Part shown: positions 1 through 8,488 of the stretch, piece by piece | Layout of the letters: each line of letters begins with the position of its first letter | Position numbering within the stretch: the first letter of the stretch is position 1 | Source of the DNA: Pseudonocardia alaniniphila | GTDB taxonomy: Bacteria; Actinomycetota; Actinomycetes; Mycobacteriales; Pseudonocardiaceae | Direction of reading: 5' to 3' | Assembly (NCBI RefSeq): GCF_022524485.1 | Contig: NZ_JAKXMK010000002.1 | Location: 1-64,000, forward strand | Length of the DNA stretch: 64,000 nucleotides | Notes under the pieces: generated by a model | Databases searched by the model: none | Seen by the model: the letters and a program-made list of their open reading frames with translations, nothing else | What the model was told of the DNA's origin: nothing | Position numbers and translations under genes: made by a program

Positions 1-600
1 CTTCCTGACTCGTGCGCAGAAGCGGGCCATGAGTAGTGAGTCGGCGCCGAGGTCGTCGAAGAAGTTGCTGTCGGCGGGCACGTGTTCGACGCCGACGATC
101 TCGGCCATGACGTCCGCGAGGGCTTTCTCGATACCGGGGTCGCCGGGAGCCTCCACGGGTTTGGTGAGCGTTGTCGCGAGGCTTCTGAGGGTGGGGTGTG
201 CGTAGACGTCCTGGATCGACACGGTCGGCAGGTCGGGCCGCTTCCTGACTCGTGCGCAGAAGCGGGCCATGAGTAGTGAGTCGGCGCCGAGGTCGTCGAA
301 GAAGTTGCTGTCGGCGGAGACGTGTTCGACGCCGACGATCTCGGCCAGGATCTCCGCGAGGACGTTCTCGGTGCCGAGTTCTGCGGGAGCCGCCACCGGC
401 TCCCCGAGTGCCGTTGCCAGGCCGCTGATCGTCGGATGCCGGTAGACGTCCTTCATCGACACCGTCGGCAGGTCCGGCCGCTTCCTGACTCGTGCGCAGA
501 ACTGGGCCATGAGTAGTGAGTCGGCGCCGAGGTCGTCGAAGAAGTTGCCATGGACGGAGACTCGCTCGGTGCCGATGATCTCGGCCAGCACCTCGGCAAG
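1..600. repeat. 240-bp tandem repeat encoding carrier domains
   Basis: The 60 bases at 1-60 and 241-300 are identical, and 481-540 differs from them at two positions; the rest of each 240-bp period is similar but diverged. The period is 80 codons, so the frame is kept. The near-identity covers the Ser-bearing helix and its flanks, while the inter-domain linkers have drifted. This points to recent duplication or ongoing gene conversion of the active-site segment. Confidence 0.92.
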
Positions 601-696
601 CTTCCGCTCCGTGCCCGTTGCCGGACGGACGTACTCGACTTGCGTGGTTGAGAGATCAACTACGTGAGCGCTGGGACTCTCGACAAGTTCTCCCAC
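1..696 (-). CDS. Three tandem acyl/peptidyl carrier domains, N-terminus of a large synthetase (truncated by window)
   Basis: The reading frame enters the window edge without a stop, so only the first 232 codons are visible. They encode three carrier domains of about 80 residues, each with the phosphopantetheine motif GADSLL; the attachment serine codons lie at 517-519, 277-279 and 37-39. The repeated core SNFFDDLGADSLLMARFCAR resembles the carrier of Pls/PosA-type nonribosomal peptide synthetases, which carry adenylation and membrane parts further on; that continuation is inferred. The GTG start at 696 is chosen because AAGGAG lies 9 bases upstream; an in-frame stop sits at 724-726. Three consecutive carriers at the N-terminus are unusual. 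The domains may be loaded in parallel or be a product of repeat expansion. Confidence 0.82.
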   Translation of the reverse strand, partial: MGELVESPSAHVVDLSTTQVEYVRPATGTERKLAEVLAEIIGTERVSVHGNFFDDLGADSLLMAQFCARVRKRPDLPTVSMKDVYRHPTISGLATALGEPVAAPAELGTENVLAEILAEIVGVEHVSADSNFFDDLGADSLLMARFCARVRKRPDLPTVSIQDVYAHPTLRSLATTLTKPVEAPGDPGIEKALADVMAEIVGVEHVPADSNFFDDLGADSLLMARFCARVRK

Positions 697-726
697 GAAT
701 GTGAGCTCCTTCAATCGAGGTGGTCA

Positions 727-1682
727 TGGTCATGCGCGTGCGGGGCCGCGCGGCGGCGTGTGCTGAATCGCATGAGGAGAATCTGCGGAGTCGTAGCGAC
801 TACGGAGATCGGGGACGGTGACCAGCCTGGATCGAGGAGTCGCCGATCCCCGGACAGGTGGCGATACGCCACCTGGGAACCGGCCTGGCTAGGTCGTCGA
901 GCGAAGGCATCGCTGGTCTTGCTCCTCACGTCGCGGCACGCTGGGGGGTGCCCAGATACCCGATCGCGTGCTTGGGGCGACGTTGGCACTGCACGGGGTA
1001 CTGCTGGCTGGGATGAATCCAGAGTAACCGCGCGCGGCGCAAGGGTGTCAAGCGAGTGACGATGCTTTCAGAACATAAGTAGCGCGCCGGGATCGACCGA
1101 GATCATCGGGTGGTGGCGGTATGGGGAAGCCTTTGTTGGCAGGGTGGGAGATGCTCGCCCGTCAGGCGGCAGGCTGGTCGTCACAGGCCCTGTACCAGGA
1201 AGAACCTGGAGCAGTGTCGCGACCGGAGGGGCCGGCGAAGCCGACCTTGAGGCCCGTCACAGAAATACCGGCTTACTGTGGAAGCGTCGTGTTGCTGAAG
1301 AACCGATCAACGCCGACTGCTGCCTCGCCTGTTGACCCGATGTCCTTGCCGGTATGTTGACGGTTCGGTCGGTCGCAAATGTTTGCGGGGAAGCGACCGT
1401 CTATCGCATCGGCCTGAAAAGTAATGCGGACGCAATGCCCGTACGCTGAGTTTTACTCAGGCTTTGGGCAACAGGCATACGCTGTGCGCATGATTGCTGC
1501 GGCTCCGGGCACGGATGTGCGCAGCAAACGAAGCATACTGAAGGTCATCCATCCCGACCGCACTTTGCGGGCGTCGTCACGGTCACCCTCGTCACGTGAG
1601 ACGTGGACCGCAGGCGCGAATGGTGATCGGTGCCGCGCCGATCTCACCGCGCCCATGCGCTCGTCCCCGCTATGGCAGGGGA
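727..1682. other. 956-bp stretch with no supportable gene
   Basis: Upstream of the carrier-domain gene. Open frames on both strands overlap each other, lack ribosome binding sites and show no recognisable motif. The part around 1370-1500 is visibly less GC-rich than its surroundings, which could mark promoter DNA or a decayed gene. I see no repeat, terminator or RNA gene here. Confidence 0.5.
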
Positions 1683-2114
1683 TCAGCGATGCGTGCACAT
1701 CGTGAAGGGGCGCCGGCTCGGGGAGATCCGGATTCGCCGTGCGGTCGCCGGCCCGTTCCCCGTCCACGGCACGCGCAGCCGATTCAGGACGACGCCCGCG
1801 TCGGCGGCGGCGGCCGCGAACACCTCCGCGAACTGGTCGCGGGCGGCGACGAGGATGACAGGGCGTCCAGGATGAACGAGGGCGGCGTAGCCGGGCAGCC
1901 GTCCGTCCAGTACGGCAGTGATCACCTTGTCCAGTACCGGGGCGCGACCGTCCGCCGGGTGCCCTTCAGCTGCGCGGATTCGCCCGTCGTGCCCCCGGTC
2001 GAGAACCGCGATGTAGCGCAGCTGAGGCAGTGCCGCTGCGGCCTCTCCGGCCGCCGCTAACTGTGCATCCTCAGGAAAGCTGAGGAAGAGCACGTTCTCC
2101 CCCGTGTAGCACAT
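1683..2114 (-). CDS. Hypothetical protein
   Basis: A 143-residue frame starting at ATG 2114 (an in-frame GTG at 2123 is an alternative; neither has a clear ribosome binding site). The N-terminus (VLFLSFPEDAQ, then IAVLDRGHDGRI) looks like a small alpha/beta fold with an opening hydrophobic strand; the centre is rich in Ala, and the last 25 residues are basic and look unstructured. There are no membrane segments and no family is recognised with confidence. It could be a real small protein or a chance frame in GC-rich DNA; the codon pattern in the first 110 residues favours a real gene. Confidence 0.42.
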   Translation of the reverse strand: MCYTGENVLFLSFPEDAQLAAAGEAAAALPQLRYIAVLDRGHDGRIRAAEGHPADGRAPVLDKVITAVLDGRLPGYAALVHPGRPVILVAARDQFAEVFAAAAADAGVVLNRLRVPWTGNGPATARRIRISPSRRPFTMCTHR

Positions 2115-2390
2115 ACTGATCACCGATCATCATATGGACGGTGTAGCCGGCGGCAGTGTGGTCGATGCCGGGCTGCCCTCATTTCACGATCACGCGCCCG
2201 GTGCCGCCGGTACCCGGCACCTCACATTTCCACCGTGCTGCATGCAGGCGCCGGAAGGAAAGGGAAGCGTGGCCAATCACACAATTGACAGGCGTGACGC
2301 TGATTCGTATGAGCACCCGCGCAGCGCCTGGGGTGCTGTCGCAGCACGCCGGCGCGCTGCGACGCACCCGACCGGCTGCGACCTCGCTGG

Positions 2391-3221
2391 TCACGTGGGT
2401 GAGGCGTCAGGTCGGGCGAGCTCCGTACCGAAGTTCAGTTCGAACTCGCTGCGTTGTTGCATACCGCGGGCGAGCAGGTGGGCCACCCGTGCTCGGCCGG
2501 CGGGTGAGACAGCGAGCCGCCGGAACTCGCGGGCCGATTCGTTGATGTCCTCTGCCGACACGGGGTCGGCGCGTTGGGTGATGATTCTCTTTGCGGTGCT
2601 GAGGGCGTCGCGATCAAATCCGGCTATACGGGTGGCAATCGTGTCGACCACGTCGTAGAGATCGGCGTCCGCGACGGCGCGGTTGATCCAGCCGTACCGC
2701 TCGGCGGTGACGGCGTCGAAGTCGTCGGCGGCCAGGACGATCTCGAGGGCCCGGGAGCGGCCGACGAGGCGGGGGAGCGCTTCCAGTGCGCCCCCGCCGG
2801 GGACCAGCGCGGCCCCGACCTCGGGCTGGCCGAGGATCGCTCGCTCGCGGCTGGCGAAGCGCAGGTCGCAGGCCAGCACGAACTCGCTGCCCACGCCGCG
2901 GGCGCGGCCGCGGATCGCGGCGATGCTGACGAAGGGCGCGCGGTCCAGGCGGACCACGATGTCGGTCCAGGCCGGCAGCCCCGTGGGGCCAGGGCCGGGC
3001 ATCTCCGCCGCGCGGACGACGTCGAAGTGGGAGATGAAGTAGTCCTCGTCGGCGCTGTTGAACACCACGACCTTGACGGCCTCGTCCGTCTCGAGGGTGG
3101 CCAGCAGATCCCGCAGGGCCAGTACGACCTCGGGGTCGAGGAGATTCAGCGGCGGGTTGTCGAAGGTGACGGTCCAGTACTCGGCGGACTTGCGCTCGAT
3201 CTGCAGGGGTGTCTCATTCAT
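2391..3221 (-). CDS. Enoyl-CoA hydratase/isomerase (crotonase) family protein
   Basis: A 276-residue crotonase-fold enzyme, likely acting on a CoA thioester in the cytoplasm. The oxyanion-hole strand SHFD is at about residues 64-67, and the segment GRARGVGSE around 105-113 carries Glu113, which aligns with the first catalytic Glu of crotonase. GQPEVG supplies Glu134, aligned with the second. Both acids are present, so hydratase activity is possible. The N-terminal part (NPPLNLLDPE) is typical of the family. It stands alone: no thiolase or acyl-CoA dehydrogenase adjoins it, so the substrate cannot be guessed. The start ATG at 3221 is the first in frame. Confidence 0.88.
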   Translation of the reverse strand: MNETPLQIERKSAEYWTVTFDNPPLNLLDPEVVLALRDLLATLETDEAVKVVVFNSADEDYFISHFDVVRAAEMPGPGPTGLPAWTDIVVRLDRAPFVSIAAIRGRARGVGSEFVLACDLRFASRERAILGQPEVGAALVPGGGALEALPRLVGRSRALEIVLAADDFDAVTAERYGWINRAVADADLYDVVDTIATRIAGFDRDALSTAKRIITQRADPVSAEDINESAREFRRLAVSPAGRARVAHLLARGMQQRSEFELNFGTELARPDASPT

Positions 3222-3335
3222 GATCGTCCCATCGTCGAGGTTCTGAGTATAAAATGTAAATTCAGTGTTCCGAGTCTACTGCCGTGCCCGGGATGGACGA
3301 GGAGTAGCCGGGACGGGAACGGGAAGTCTCCGGCT

Positions 3336-3893
3336 ATGAGACGCACCCTGCTGGCCGGGCTGGCTGCGGGCGCTGCCGGAACGACCGCATTGGACGCGGT
3401 CAGCTACCTCGACATGCTGCAGCGCGCCCGACCGGCGAGTACCACGCCGGAGGAGACCGCGCGTCGCGCGGAGGACGCCCTCCACCTGAGCCTGTCCGCG
3501 GAGGGCCCCGACAGCGACGCTGCGGCCAACCGTCGCACGGCTCTCGGCGCGTTGCTGGGCATCGCGGCAGGCCTCGCCACGGGCGTCGCGTACGGACTCG
3601 TGCGCCCGCACCTGGGTCGCGTGCCGCTCGCCGCGCTGGGTGCCGGTGCGGGGCTCGTCGCCAACGTCGGCACCACCGGACCGATGGTGGTGCTCGGTGT
3701 GACCGATCCGCGTACCTGGTCGGCGAGTTCGTGGCTCTCCGACTTCTTCCCGCATCTGGCCTACGGCATGGTGACGGCGGGTGCGTTCGAGCTGATGTGG
3801 CGACCGCCGGACCGTCGTCGCCTGGCCTTCACGCCGAGGTCAGGCACAAGGGCTCTGGCGCGTGCGTGCAAGAGGATTGTGCGTAAGGCGTGA
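3336..3893 (+). CDS. Small hypothetical membrane protein
   Basis: A 185-residue protein with three likely hydrophobic segments: the N-terminal LLAGLAAGAAGTTALDAV, a second around residues 70-90 (ALLGIAAGLATGVAYGL) and a third around 97-120. The C-terminus is basic. The glycine- and alanine-rich helices and overall size resemble small uncharacterised actinobacterial membrane proteins. The ATG at 3336 was chosen because upstream sequence in this frame is only the antisense of the crotonase gene. It converges with the PadR gene, whose stop is 14 bases away. Function unknown. Confidence 0.66.
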   Translation: MRRTLLAGLAAGAAGTTALDAVSYLDMLQRARPASTTPEETARRAEDALHLSLSAEGPDSDAAANRRTALGALLGIAAGLATGVAYGLVRPHLGRVPLAALGAGAGLVANVGTTGPMVVLGVTDPRTWSASSWLSDFFPHLAYGMVTAGAFELMWRPPDRRRLAFTPRSGTRALARACKRIVRKA

Positions 3894-3906
3894 GTATCGC
3901 TCCGCG

Positions 3907-4218
3907 TCAGGCCGCAGACCTGCGCACCACGCCCTGCACCCCGTTCACGAACGACTCCCACGCCTTGCGTTTGGTGGCCAGTGAGCGGCGCCCGGAGTCG
4001 GTGAGCTCGTAGCGGCGTCGGGCGGTGTCGGCCAGTTGGACGAGCCGGTTGCGCGCGAGGTGGTGCAGGGCGGCGTACACCACCTGGGAGGAGGGGGTGA
4101 ACCTCCCGCCGGACCGTTCGCGTAGTTCGCGCATGACGGCGGTGGCATCGCCCGGCTCGTCACGGATCACGGCGAGCAACAGCAGATCCAGGTGGGCCCG
4201 CACATGCGACTCAAGCAT
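3907..4218 (-). CDS. PadR-family transcriptional regulator
   Basis: A 103-residue winged-helix protein. The order LDLLLLAVIRDEPGDATAV, then SQVVYAALHHLARNRLV, then RRRYELTDSGRRSL matches the PadR N-terminal DNA-binding domain, with the usual wing ending in Y-x-L-T. The ATG at 4218 has GGAGG 5 bases upstream, so the longer frame reaching 4383 is not used. It lies 148 bases downstream of the DHA2 exporter on the same strand; PadR proteins often control adjacent exporters, so it may regulate that gene. It lacks a large C-terminal PadR domain, as in the short PadR subfamily. Confidence 0.85.
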   Translation of the reverse strand: MLESHVRAHLDLLLLAVIRDEPGDATAVMRELRERSGGRFTPSSQVVYAALHHLARNRLVQLADTARRRYELTDSGRRSLATKRKAWESFVNGVQGVVRRSAA

Positions 4219-4366
4219 CTCAACCTCCCCGTCGGGGTACGAGGTCCGGAACTTCCCGGCCCGGGGCGAATGTGAACATGCCGAGCGCTGCGCGTACGCG
4301 ATTGTGGGCGTGCCGTATCGGGCGGCGACCGCCGGCGGGACGGATGGGCCTCCCGCCTCCCCGGGA

Positions 4367-5824
4367 TCACGCTTCACGGACACGGGGCCGATGTGCTGGT
4401 TCCTCGACGAGGGGCACGGCCGGGCCGCCGGCCGTCACGTGTGCTGCGTTCCGGCCGACGCCGAGGCCCGCGATGGCCGCGGCTACGGCGAAGACTGCGC
4501 CGACGGCCCACCCGACGAGGTAGCCGTGCACGTTGCCGGCCACCGGGCCCAGGAGCGTCACCAGGACGGCGATCCCGAGCGCCGACCCCACCTGACGGCC
4601 GGAGTTGAGGAACGCGGAGCCGGTGGCCGATCGTCCCTCGGGAAGCGCGGTGACACCGGCCGCGATGAGCGTGCCGAGTGCGAGCCCGACGCCGACGCCG
4701 CTGGCGAGCATGCTCGGCAGCAGGTCGTGCAGGTATGACGGCTCCGGACCGGCGACGAGGACGCGCCACAGCTGCGCCGCTGCGAGGAACAGACTGCCCA
4801 GCGCCGCTAGGGGGGCGGGCCCGAGCCGGTGGACGAGCCGTGTGGTCAGGGCCGTGGCAATCGGCACCATCGCGGGGCCGGGAGCCATCGCGAGCCCGGT
4901 CTGTAGCGGGCTGTAGTGCCAGACGTCCTGGCACCACAGCGAGTTCGACAGCAGCATGATCCCGAACGAGACGCTGAACAGGACCATCGCCACGTTGGCC
5001 GTCGCGAAGCGCCGTACCCGCAGCAGAGGCAGCTCCAGCAGCGGCGCCGGATGGCGACGGCACCGCAGCACGAACATGACGGTCCCGGCAATCGCCACGA
5101 CCAGCACCCCGACGGTGCGCGGATCCGTCCAGCCCCAGGTGGGGGCCTGCACCAGCGCGCCGGTCAGCGCCCCCACGCCGACCACGAGCAGCACGCTTCC
5201 GAGCAGGTCGGGCACGGGCTCGTCGGTGCGGCCGCGGTCGTGCGCCAGCGCTCGGCGCCCGAGCACCCATGCCAACACCCCGACGGGAAGGTTCACCACG
5301 AACACCCACCGCCAGCTCAGGTCGACCAGCAGCCCGCCCAGGAGCGGGCCGGCCACTGCGGCGAGCCCTCCGGCCGCTGACCAGCCTCGGGTTGCCGACA
5401 TCCGGCGTCCGGCGTCGACCGCACCGAGCAGCAGCGCGAGGGAGGTCGGCAGCAGCGCGGCGGCTCCGGCCGCCTGTACGGCACGTGCCGCCACGAGCAC
5501 CGGGACACTCGGGGCCACGGCACAGACCAGCGACGCGATCGTGAAGACCGCGATGCCGCCGAGGAACACCCGCCGGTGTCCGAAGCGGTCGCCGAGCCGT
5601 CCGGCGGGGATCAGCAGTGCCGCGAGTGTGACCGCGTAGGCGTTGAGCACCCAGGACAGGTCCGCGAGCGACCCTCCGAGCGAACGCTGCATACCGACGA
5701 GCGCCAGGTTGACGATCCAGAGGTCCAGGTTCGCCATGAAGGTCGCCGCGATCGCCACCACGACGACGCTGATGAGCCGGGCGCGCCTACCCATGAGGTG
5801 ATCCGGCTCGCTGATGACGTGCAT
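4367..5824 (-). CDS. MFS transporter, DHA2 (EmrB/QacA) drug:H+ antiporter type
   Basis: A 485-residue protein with about 14 predicted membrane helices, as expected for the DHA2 family. Family motifs are visible: LDLWIVNLAL in helix 1, WVLNAYAV in helix 2, GRLGDRFGHRRV in the 2-3 loop (motif A), and GPLLGGLLVDLSWRWVF at helix 5 (motif C). It probably exports a hydrophobic toxic compound using the proton gradient. The promoter carries inverted AGCAAC/GTTGCT repeats like those at the MarR-controlled ABC exporter 2.6 kb away. The ATG at 5824 is the first start; a second Met at residue 11 is possible. Confidence 0.9.
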   Translation of the reverse strand: MHVISEPDHLMGRRARLISVVVVAIAATFMANLDLWIVNLALVGMQRSLGGSLADLSWVLNAYAVTLAALLIPAGRLGDRFGHRRVFLGGIAVFTIASLVCAVAPSVPVLVAARAVQAAGAAALLPTSLALLLGAVDAGRRMSATRGWSAAGGLAAVAGPLLGGLLVDLSWRWVFVVNLPVGVLAWVLGRRALAHDRGRTDEPVPDLLGSVLLVVGVGALTGALVQAPTWGWTDPRTVGVLVVAIAGTVMFVLRCRRHPAPLLELPLLRVRRFATANVAMVLFSVSFGIMLLSNSLWCQDVWHYSPLQTGLAMAPGPAMVPIATALTTRLVHRLGPAPLAALGSLFLAAAQLWRVLVAGPEPSYLHDLLPSMLASGVGVGLALGTLIAAGVTALPEGRSATGSAFLNSGRQVGSALGIAVLVTLLGPVAGNVHGYLVGWAVGAVFAVAAAIAGLGVGRNAAHVTAGGPAVPLVEEPAHRPRVREA

Positions 5825-5852
5825 ATCGAAAGCCAGGCATGGTCAGAACGAT

Positions 5853-5876
5853 AGCAACTGGGTTGCTTTATGCAAC
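5853..5876. promoter_or_regulatory. Candidate operator upstream of the DHA2 exporter
   Basis: AGCAAC at 5853-5858 and GTTGCT at 5862-5867 form a perfect 6-bp inverted repeat with a 3-base centre; a further GCAAC at 5872-5876 pairs with the same GTTGC. The site lies 29-52 bases upstream of the exporter ATG. The same GCAACC/GGTTG unit recurs in front of the ABC exporter at about 8.42 kb, suggesting a common regulator. Confidence 0.5.
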
Positions 5877-5929
5877 GTAGCTCAAGGCAGATGTGCGCCG
5901 CCACACTCCCGTCGAAACGGAAGCTCGGC

Positions 5930-6703
5930 TCAGGTTGCGGTGCGGAAGTGAAAACCGCACATCTCTCGGAAGCCGGCCCGCTCGTACAGCCGTCGTGCTG
6001 GAAGGTTGTCGCGCTCCACCTGGAGATACATGCTCTCGGCATCGTGCGCACCGGCCCAGCCGGCCAGCGCGGCGAGCACATTGCGGGCCGCGCCTCTGCC
6101 CCGTGCTCGCGGAAGCGTGGCCATGCCGAACACTCCCGCCCAGCCCGTGTCGGCGACTGCACGTCCCACGGCGACGACGTCATCTCCGCCCATCGCGCAG
6201 GCGTAGGCCCCTGGCGGTTCCACGCGGGCGAGCATGTCCCATTCGGCCCGGGAGTCGCCGTGGCCGGACGCGGCGCACCAGGCTTCGAACCACGCGCGTG
6301 TCGGGCGGTCGTCCAGCCGAACCCGCAGCGAACCCGTCGGCACCTGTTCCAGGACGCGAGCGGTCGGCGCCACCTGCAACGACACCGGGCTCCGGCGGCG
6401 GTAGCCACGCTCTGCCAGTACGGCATCGAGCCCGTCCGGACATGCCGGCGGGCTGATCTGGAACCGCGCGGTCGCGCCGTGACGGGCGTAGAACTTCTCC
6501 GCGTCGACGACCCTGTGCACCAGCCCGCCTGGCTCGGCATCACCGTGTGGCAGCACCGTGCCCGCCCACCAGGAGCAGTTGGGCGCATGGCGCAGCCACC
6601 ACCCGCCGGCATCCTCGACGTGCTCCGCCGGAAGAGCGCGGGCTGCTCGCTCCTGCAGGCCCCGCACCGTTTCCGGGCTGTTCGCGGCAGGTGGCGCCGA
6701 CAC
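5930..6703 (-). CDS. GNAT-family N-acetyltransferase
   Basis: A 257-residue cytoplasmic protein. The C-terminal 100 residues carry the acetyl-CoA site: VFGMATLPRARGRGAARNVL contains the R/Q-x-x-G-x-A/G pyrophosphate loop, followed by YLQVERDNLPARRLYERAGF, the classical beta5-alpha4 signature. The N-terminal half (WWLRHAPNCSWWAGTVLPHG) is of the kind seen in two-domain GNATs, where it is a degenerate copy. The GTG at 6703 has GGAGG upstream; frames further upstream are antisense to the Ni/Co transporter. The substrate is unknown. Confidence 0.87.
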   Translation of the reverse strand: MSAPPAANSPETVRGLQERAARALPAEHVEDAGGWWLRHAPNCSWWAGTVLPHGDAEPGGLVHRVVDAEKFYARHGATARFQISPPACPDGLDAVLAERGYRRRSPVSLQVAPTARVLEQVPTGSLRVRLDDRPTRAWFEAWCAASGHGDSRAEWDMLARVEPPGAYACAMGGDDVVAVGRAVADTGWAGVFGMATLPRARGRGAARNVLAALAGWAGAHDAESMYLQVERDNLPARRLYERAGFREMCGFHFRTAT

Positions 6704-6744
6704 GGACTCCCCTCCACCCGTGTGGCCCCATCGCACCGGTGGAG

Positions 6745-7857
6745 CTAGGTGGCCTCGTCGCTGGCGTGCGCCGCGGCACTCTCCCAGCGCTCCTCGATCT
6801 TCCCGTACCGCCAGATGGCCACTGCCATCGCCCAGACGACGACGAAGCCGCCGACGATGACGAATCCGGCGGTGTTGAGATCGAAGTCGTTGGTGAAGTC
6901 CCAGATTCCGCCGGTCAGGTCGAACTCCTGGCCCAGCAGTCCCAGCAGTTCGATGCTGCCGATGAAGAATGCGAGCGCCACGGACAGAGCCGTGATCACG
7001 ATGTTGTAGAAGACCTTGCGGACCGGCCGGGCGAACGCCCAACCGTAGGCGACCTGCATGAAAGCGCCGTCGACCGAGTCGAGGAGGGTCATCCCGGCGG
7101 TGAAGAGGATCGGCAGGCAGAGAACGGCGTACCAGGGAAGCCCGACGGTCGCCGCGCCCGCGGTGGCGGAGAGCAGCGCCACCTCCGTGGCGGTGTCGAA
7201 TCCGAGCCCGAAGACGATCCCGACGGGATACATCTTCCATTCCTTGTTGATCGTGCGCATCCAGCGGCCGAAGAACCGGTACATGAGTCCTCGGTTCTCG
7301 AGCTGAGCCTCGAGTTCCTCCTCGCTGTAGGTGCCCCGGCGCATGGCGAAGAAGAGCTTGAGGATGCCGACGAGGATCACGATGTTGAGGACGGCGATCA
7401 GGTAGAGGAAGCCGCCGCCCAGGATCGTGCCGATGAGCCCGCCGAAGGAGTGCAGGCCACCGTGCTCGTCGGTGACGGCCTTGAACACCGTCTTCGCCGC
7501 GATGGTGAGCCCCACGCCGATGACGCAGACGATGGTGGAGTGGCCGAGGGCGAACCAGAATCCGACCGATACGGGGCGCCTGCCCTCGTTCATCAGCTTT
7601 CGTGTCGTGTTGTCGATCGCTGATATGTGGTCGGCATCGAAAGCGTGGCGCATTCCGAGGGTGTAGGCCGTGACGGCCGCGCCGATACCGAGAAGCGGGA
7701 GATGCTGGGGCGCCACCAGGAGGGCGAACATGCCCCAGCCGACGACGTGCAGGGCCACGATGACGATTCCCATCGCGGAAAGGCTGCGTCGCTGCGCGTC
7801 GGTTGTGCGTGAGAGGAGCTGTCCGATGCCCGTTGTCCGGCTCGACAGATCGGCCAC
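6745..7857 (-). CDS. Nickel/cobalt transporter, NiCoT (HoxN/NixA) family
   Basis: A 370-residue inner-membrane permease with about eight helices. The family signature RHAFDADHI is at residues 70-78, and the second and third conserved motifs appear as GLGFDTATE and LFTAGMTLLDSVDG. These proteins take up Ni2+ or Co2+ with high affinity; in this window cobalt could feed B12 for the diol dehydratase, and nickel could feed urease or hydrogenase elsewhere. The GTG start at 7857 is supported by GGAGGT 7 bases upstream. The leader contains a hairpin and a 12-bp palindrome, so metal control is plausible. The GNAT gene follows 41 bases downstream. Confidence 0.94.
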   Translation of the reverse strand: MADLSSRTTGIGQLLSRTTDAQRRSLSAMGIVIVALHVVGWGMFALLVAPQHLPLLGIGAAVTAYTLGMRHAFDADHISAIDNTTRKLMNEGRRPVSVGFWFALGHSTIVCVIGVGLTIAAKTVFKAVTDEHGGLHSFGGLIGTILGGGFLYLIAVLNIVILVGILKLFFAMRRGTYSEEELEAQLENRGLMYRFFGRWMRTINKEWKMYPVGIVFGLGFDTATEVALLSATAGAATVGLPWYAVLCLPILFTAGMTLLDSVDGAFMQVAYGWAFARPVRKVFYNIVITALSVALAFFIGSIELLGLLGQEFDLTGGIWDFTNDFDLNTAGFVIVGGFVVVWAMAVAIWRYGKIEERWESAAAHASDEAT

Positions 7858-7870
7858 GTGGATACCTCCG

Positions 7871-7924
7871 GTAGCTTCGACTGATCGATCGAAACTACCG
7901 CCACATTTGATGATCTGTACAGAT
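7871..7924 (-). promoter_or_regulatory. Leader hairpin and palindrome upstream of the Ni/Co transporter
   Basis: 7871-7880 and 7889-7898 form a 10-bp inverted repeat with one mismatch and an 8-base loop, ending just before the ribosome binding site of the transporter. Further upstream, ATCTGTACAGAT at 7913-7924 is a perfect 12-bp palindrome. The palindrome could bind a metal regulator of NikR or Nur type; the hairpin could affect translation. Neither matches a riboswitch class I know. Confidence 0.42.
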
Positions 7925-7983
7925 GAACGTACAACGCCACTGGCGCAATACGTGCAAAAGGAATAAAAATCCGGACCGGCCGG

Positions 7984-8409
7984 TCAGTTCCTGAGGCTCC
8001 GCAGGATTCGTGTCAGGGAGGCACGGTCGGCGTCGTCGAGGCGCGCGAAGAACTCCTCGGCCTCGGCGGCCCGCGCGGCACGGACACCTGCCGACACCTG
8101 GGCGCCTCGGTCGGTGAGCGCGACGAGGGTGGCGCGGCGGTCGCAGGGGTCGGGGCGGCGCTCGACCAGGCCGTCCTTCTCCAGTGCGTCCACCACCTCC
8201 GTCGCGGAGCGCGCGGCGATGCGCAGGTGCTCGGAGAGGGTGCCGAGCCGCACCGGCCCGTGCCTGGTGAGGACACCGAGCGCTCGGGCCTCCGACGGTG
8301 AGACGTCCCACGGAGCCAGTGCGCGCTGGGCCTGGTGTCGCAACTGGCGCGCCACCCCGCGGAAGGCCTCGGCGAGCGTCTCCTCGGGTTCGTCGGGCTC
8401 CTCGGGCAT
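7984..8409 (-). CDS. MarR-family transcriptional regulator
   Basis: A 141-residue winged-helix protein. The order ALGVLTRHGPVRLGTLSEHL (helices 2-3), SATEVVDALEKDGLVERRPD (recognition helix) and DRRATLVALTDRG (wing with the D-x-R-x-x motif) is the MarR signature. It is divergent from the fused ABC exporter and separated from it by two inverted repeats, the typical autoregulated MarR-exporter arrangement. The same repeat type lies before the DHA2 gene at 5.8 kb, so its regulon may include that exporter. Confidence 0.92.
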   Translation of the reverse strand: MPEEPDEPEETLAEAFRGVARQLRHQAQRALAPWDVSPSEARALGVLTRHGPVRLGTLSEHLRIAARSATEVVDALEKDGLVERRPDPCDRRATLVALTDRGAQVSAGVRAARAAEAEEFFARLDDADRASLTRILRSLRN

Positions 8410-8422
8410 CGGAATACCCTAG

Positions 8423-8465
8423 CAACCTGTATGGTTGTTCCCTCATGTTGAGGTAACCTCAGCAA
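8423..8465. promoter_or_regulatory. Paired operators between MarR and ABC exporter genes
   Basis: CAACC-TGTAT-GGTTG is a perfect 5-bp inverted repeat at 8423-8437, and TGAGG-TAA-CCTCA a second one at 8449-8461. Both lie in the short space between the two divergent genes and upstream of the preferred exporter start at 8489, so binding would block both promoters. Confidence 0.6.
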
Positions 8466-8488
8466 CATCGACGGAGGGAACACCCGAC

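Noticed and set aside
664..1059. Plus-strand frame of 131 codons after the carrier gene
   Set aside because: Arg/Ser-rich translation without a ribosome binding site or motif, overlapping the promoter of the carrier gene.
2574..3335. N-terminal extension of the small membrane protein frame back to 2574
   Set aside because: It is the antisense of the crotonase gene; the membrane protein starts at ATG 3336.
6704..7240. N-terminal extension of the GNAT frame
   Set aside because: It runs inside the Ni/Co transporter gene in another frame; GTG 6703 has its own ribosome binding site.
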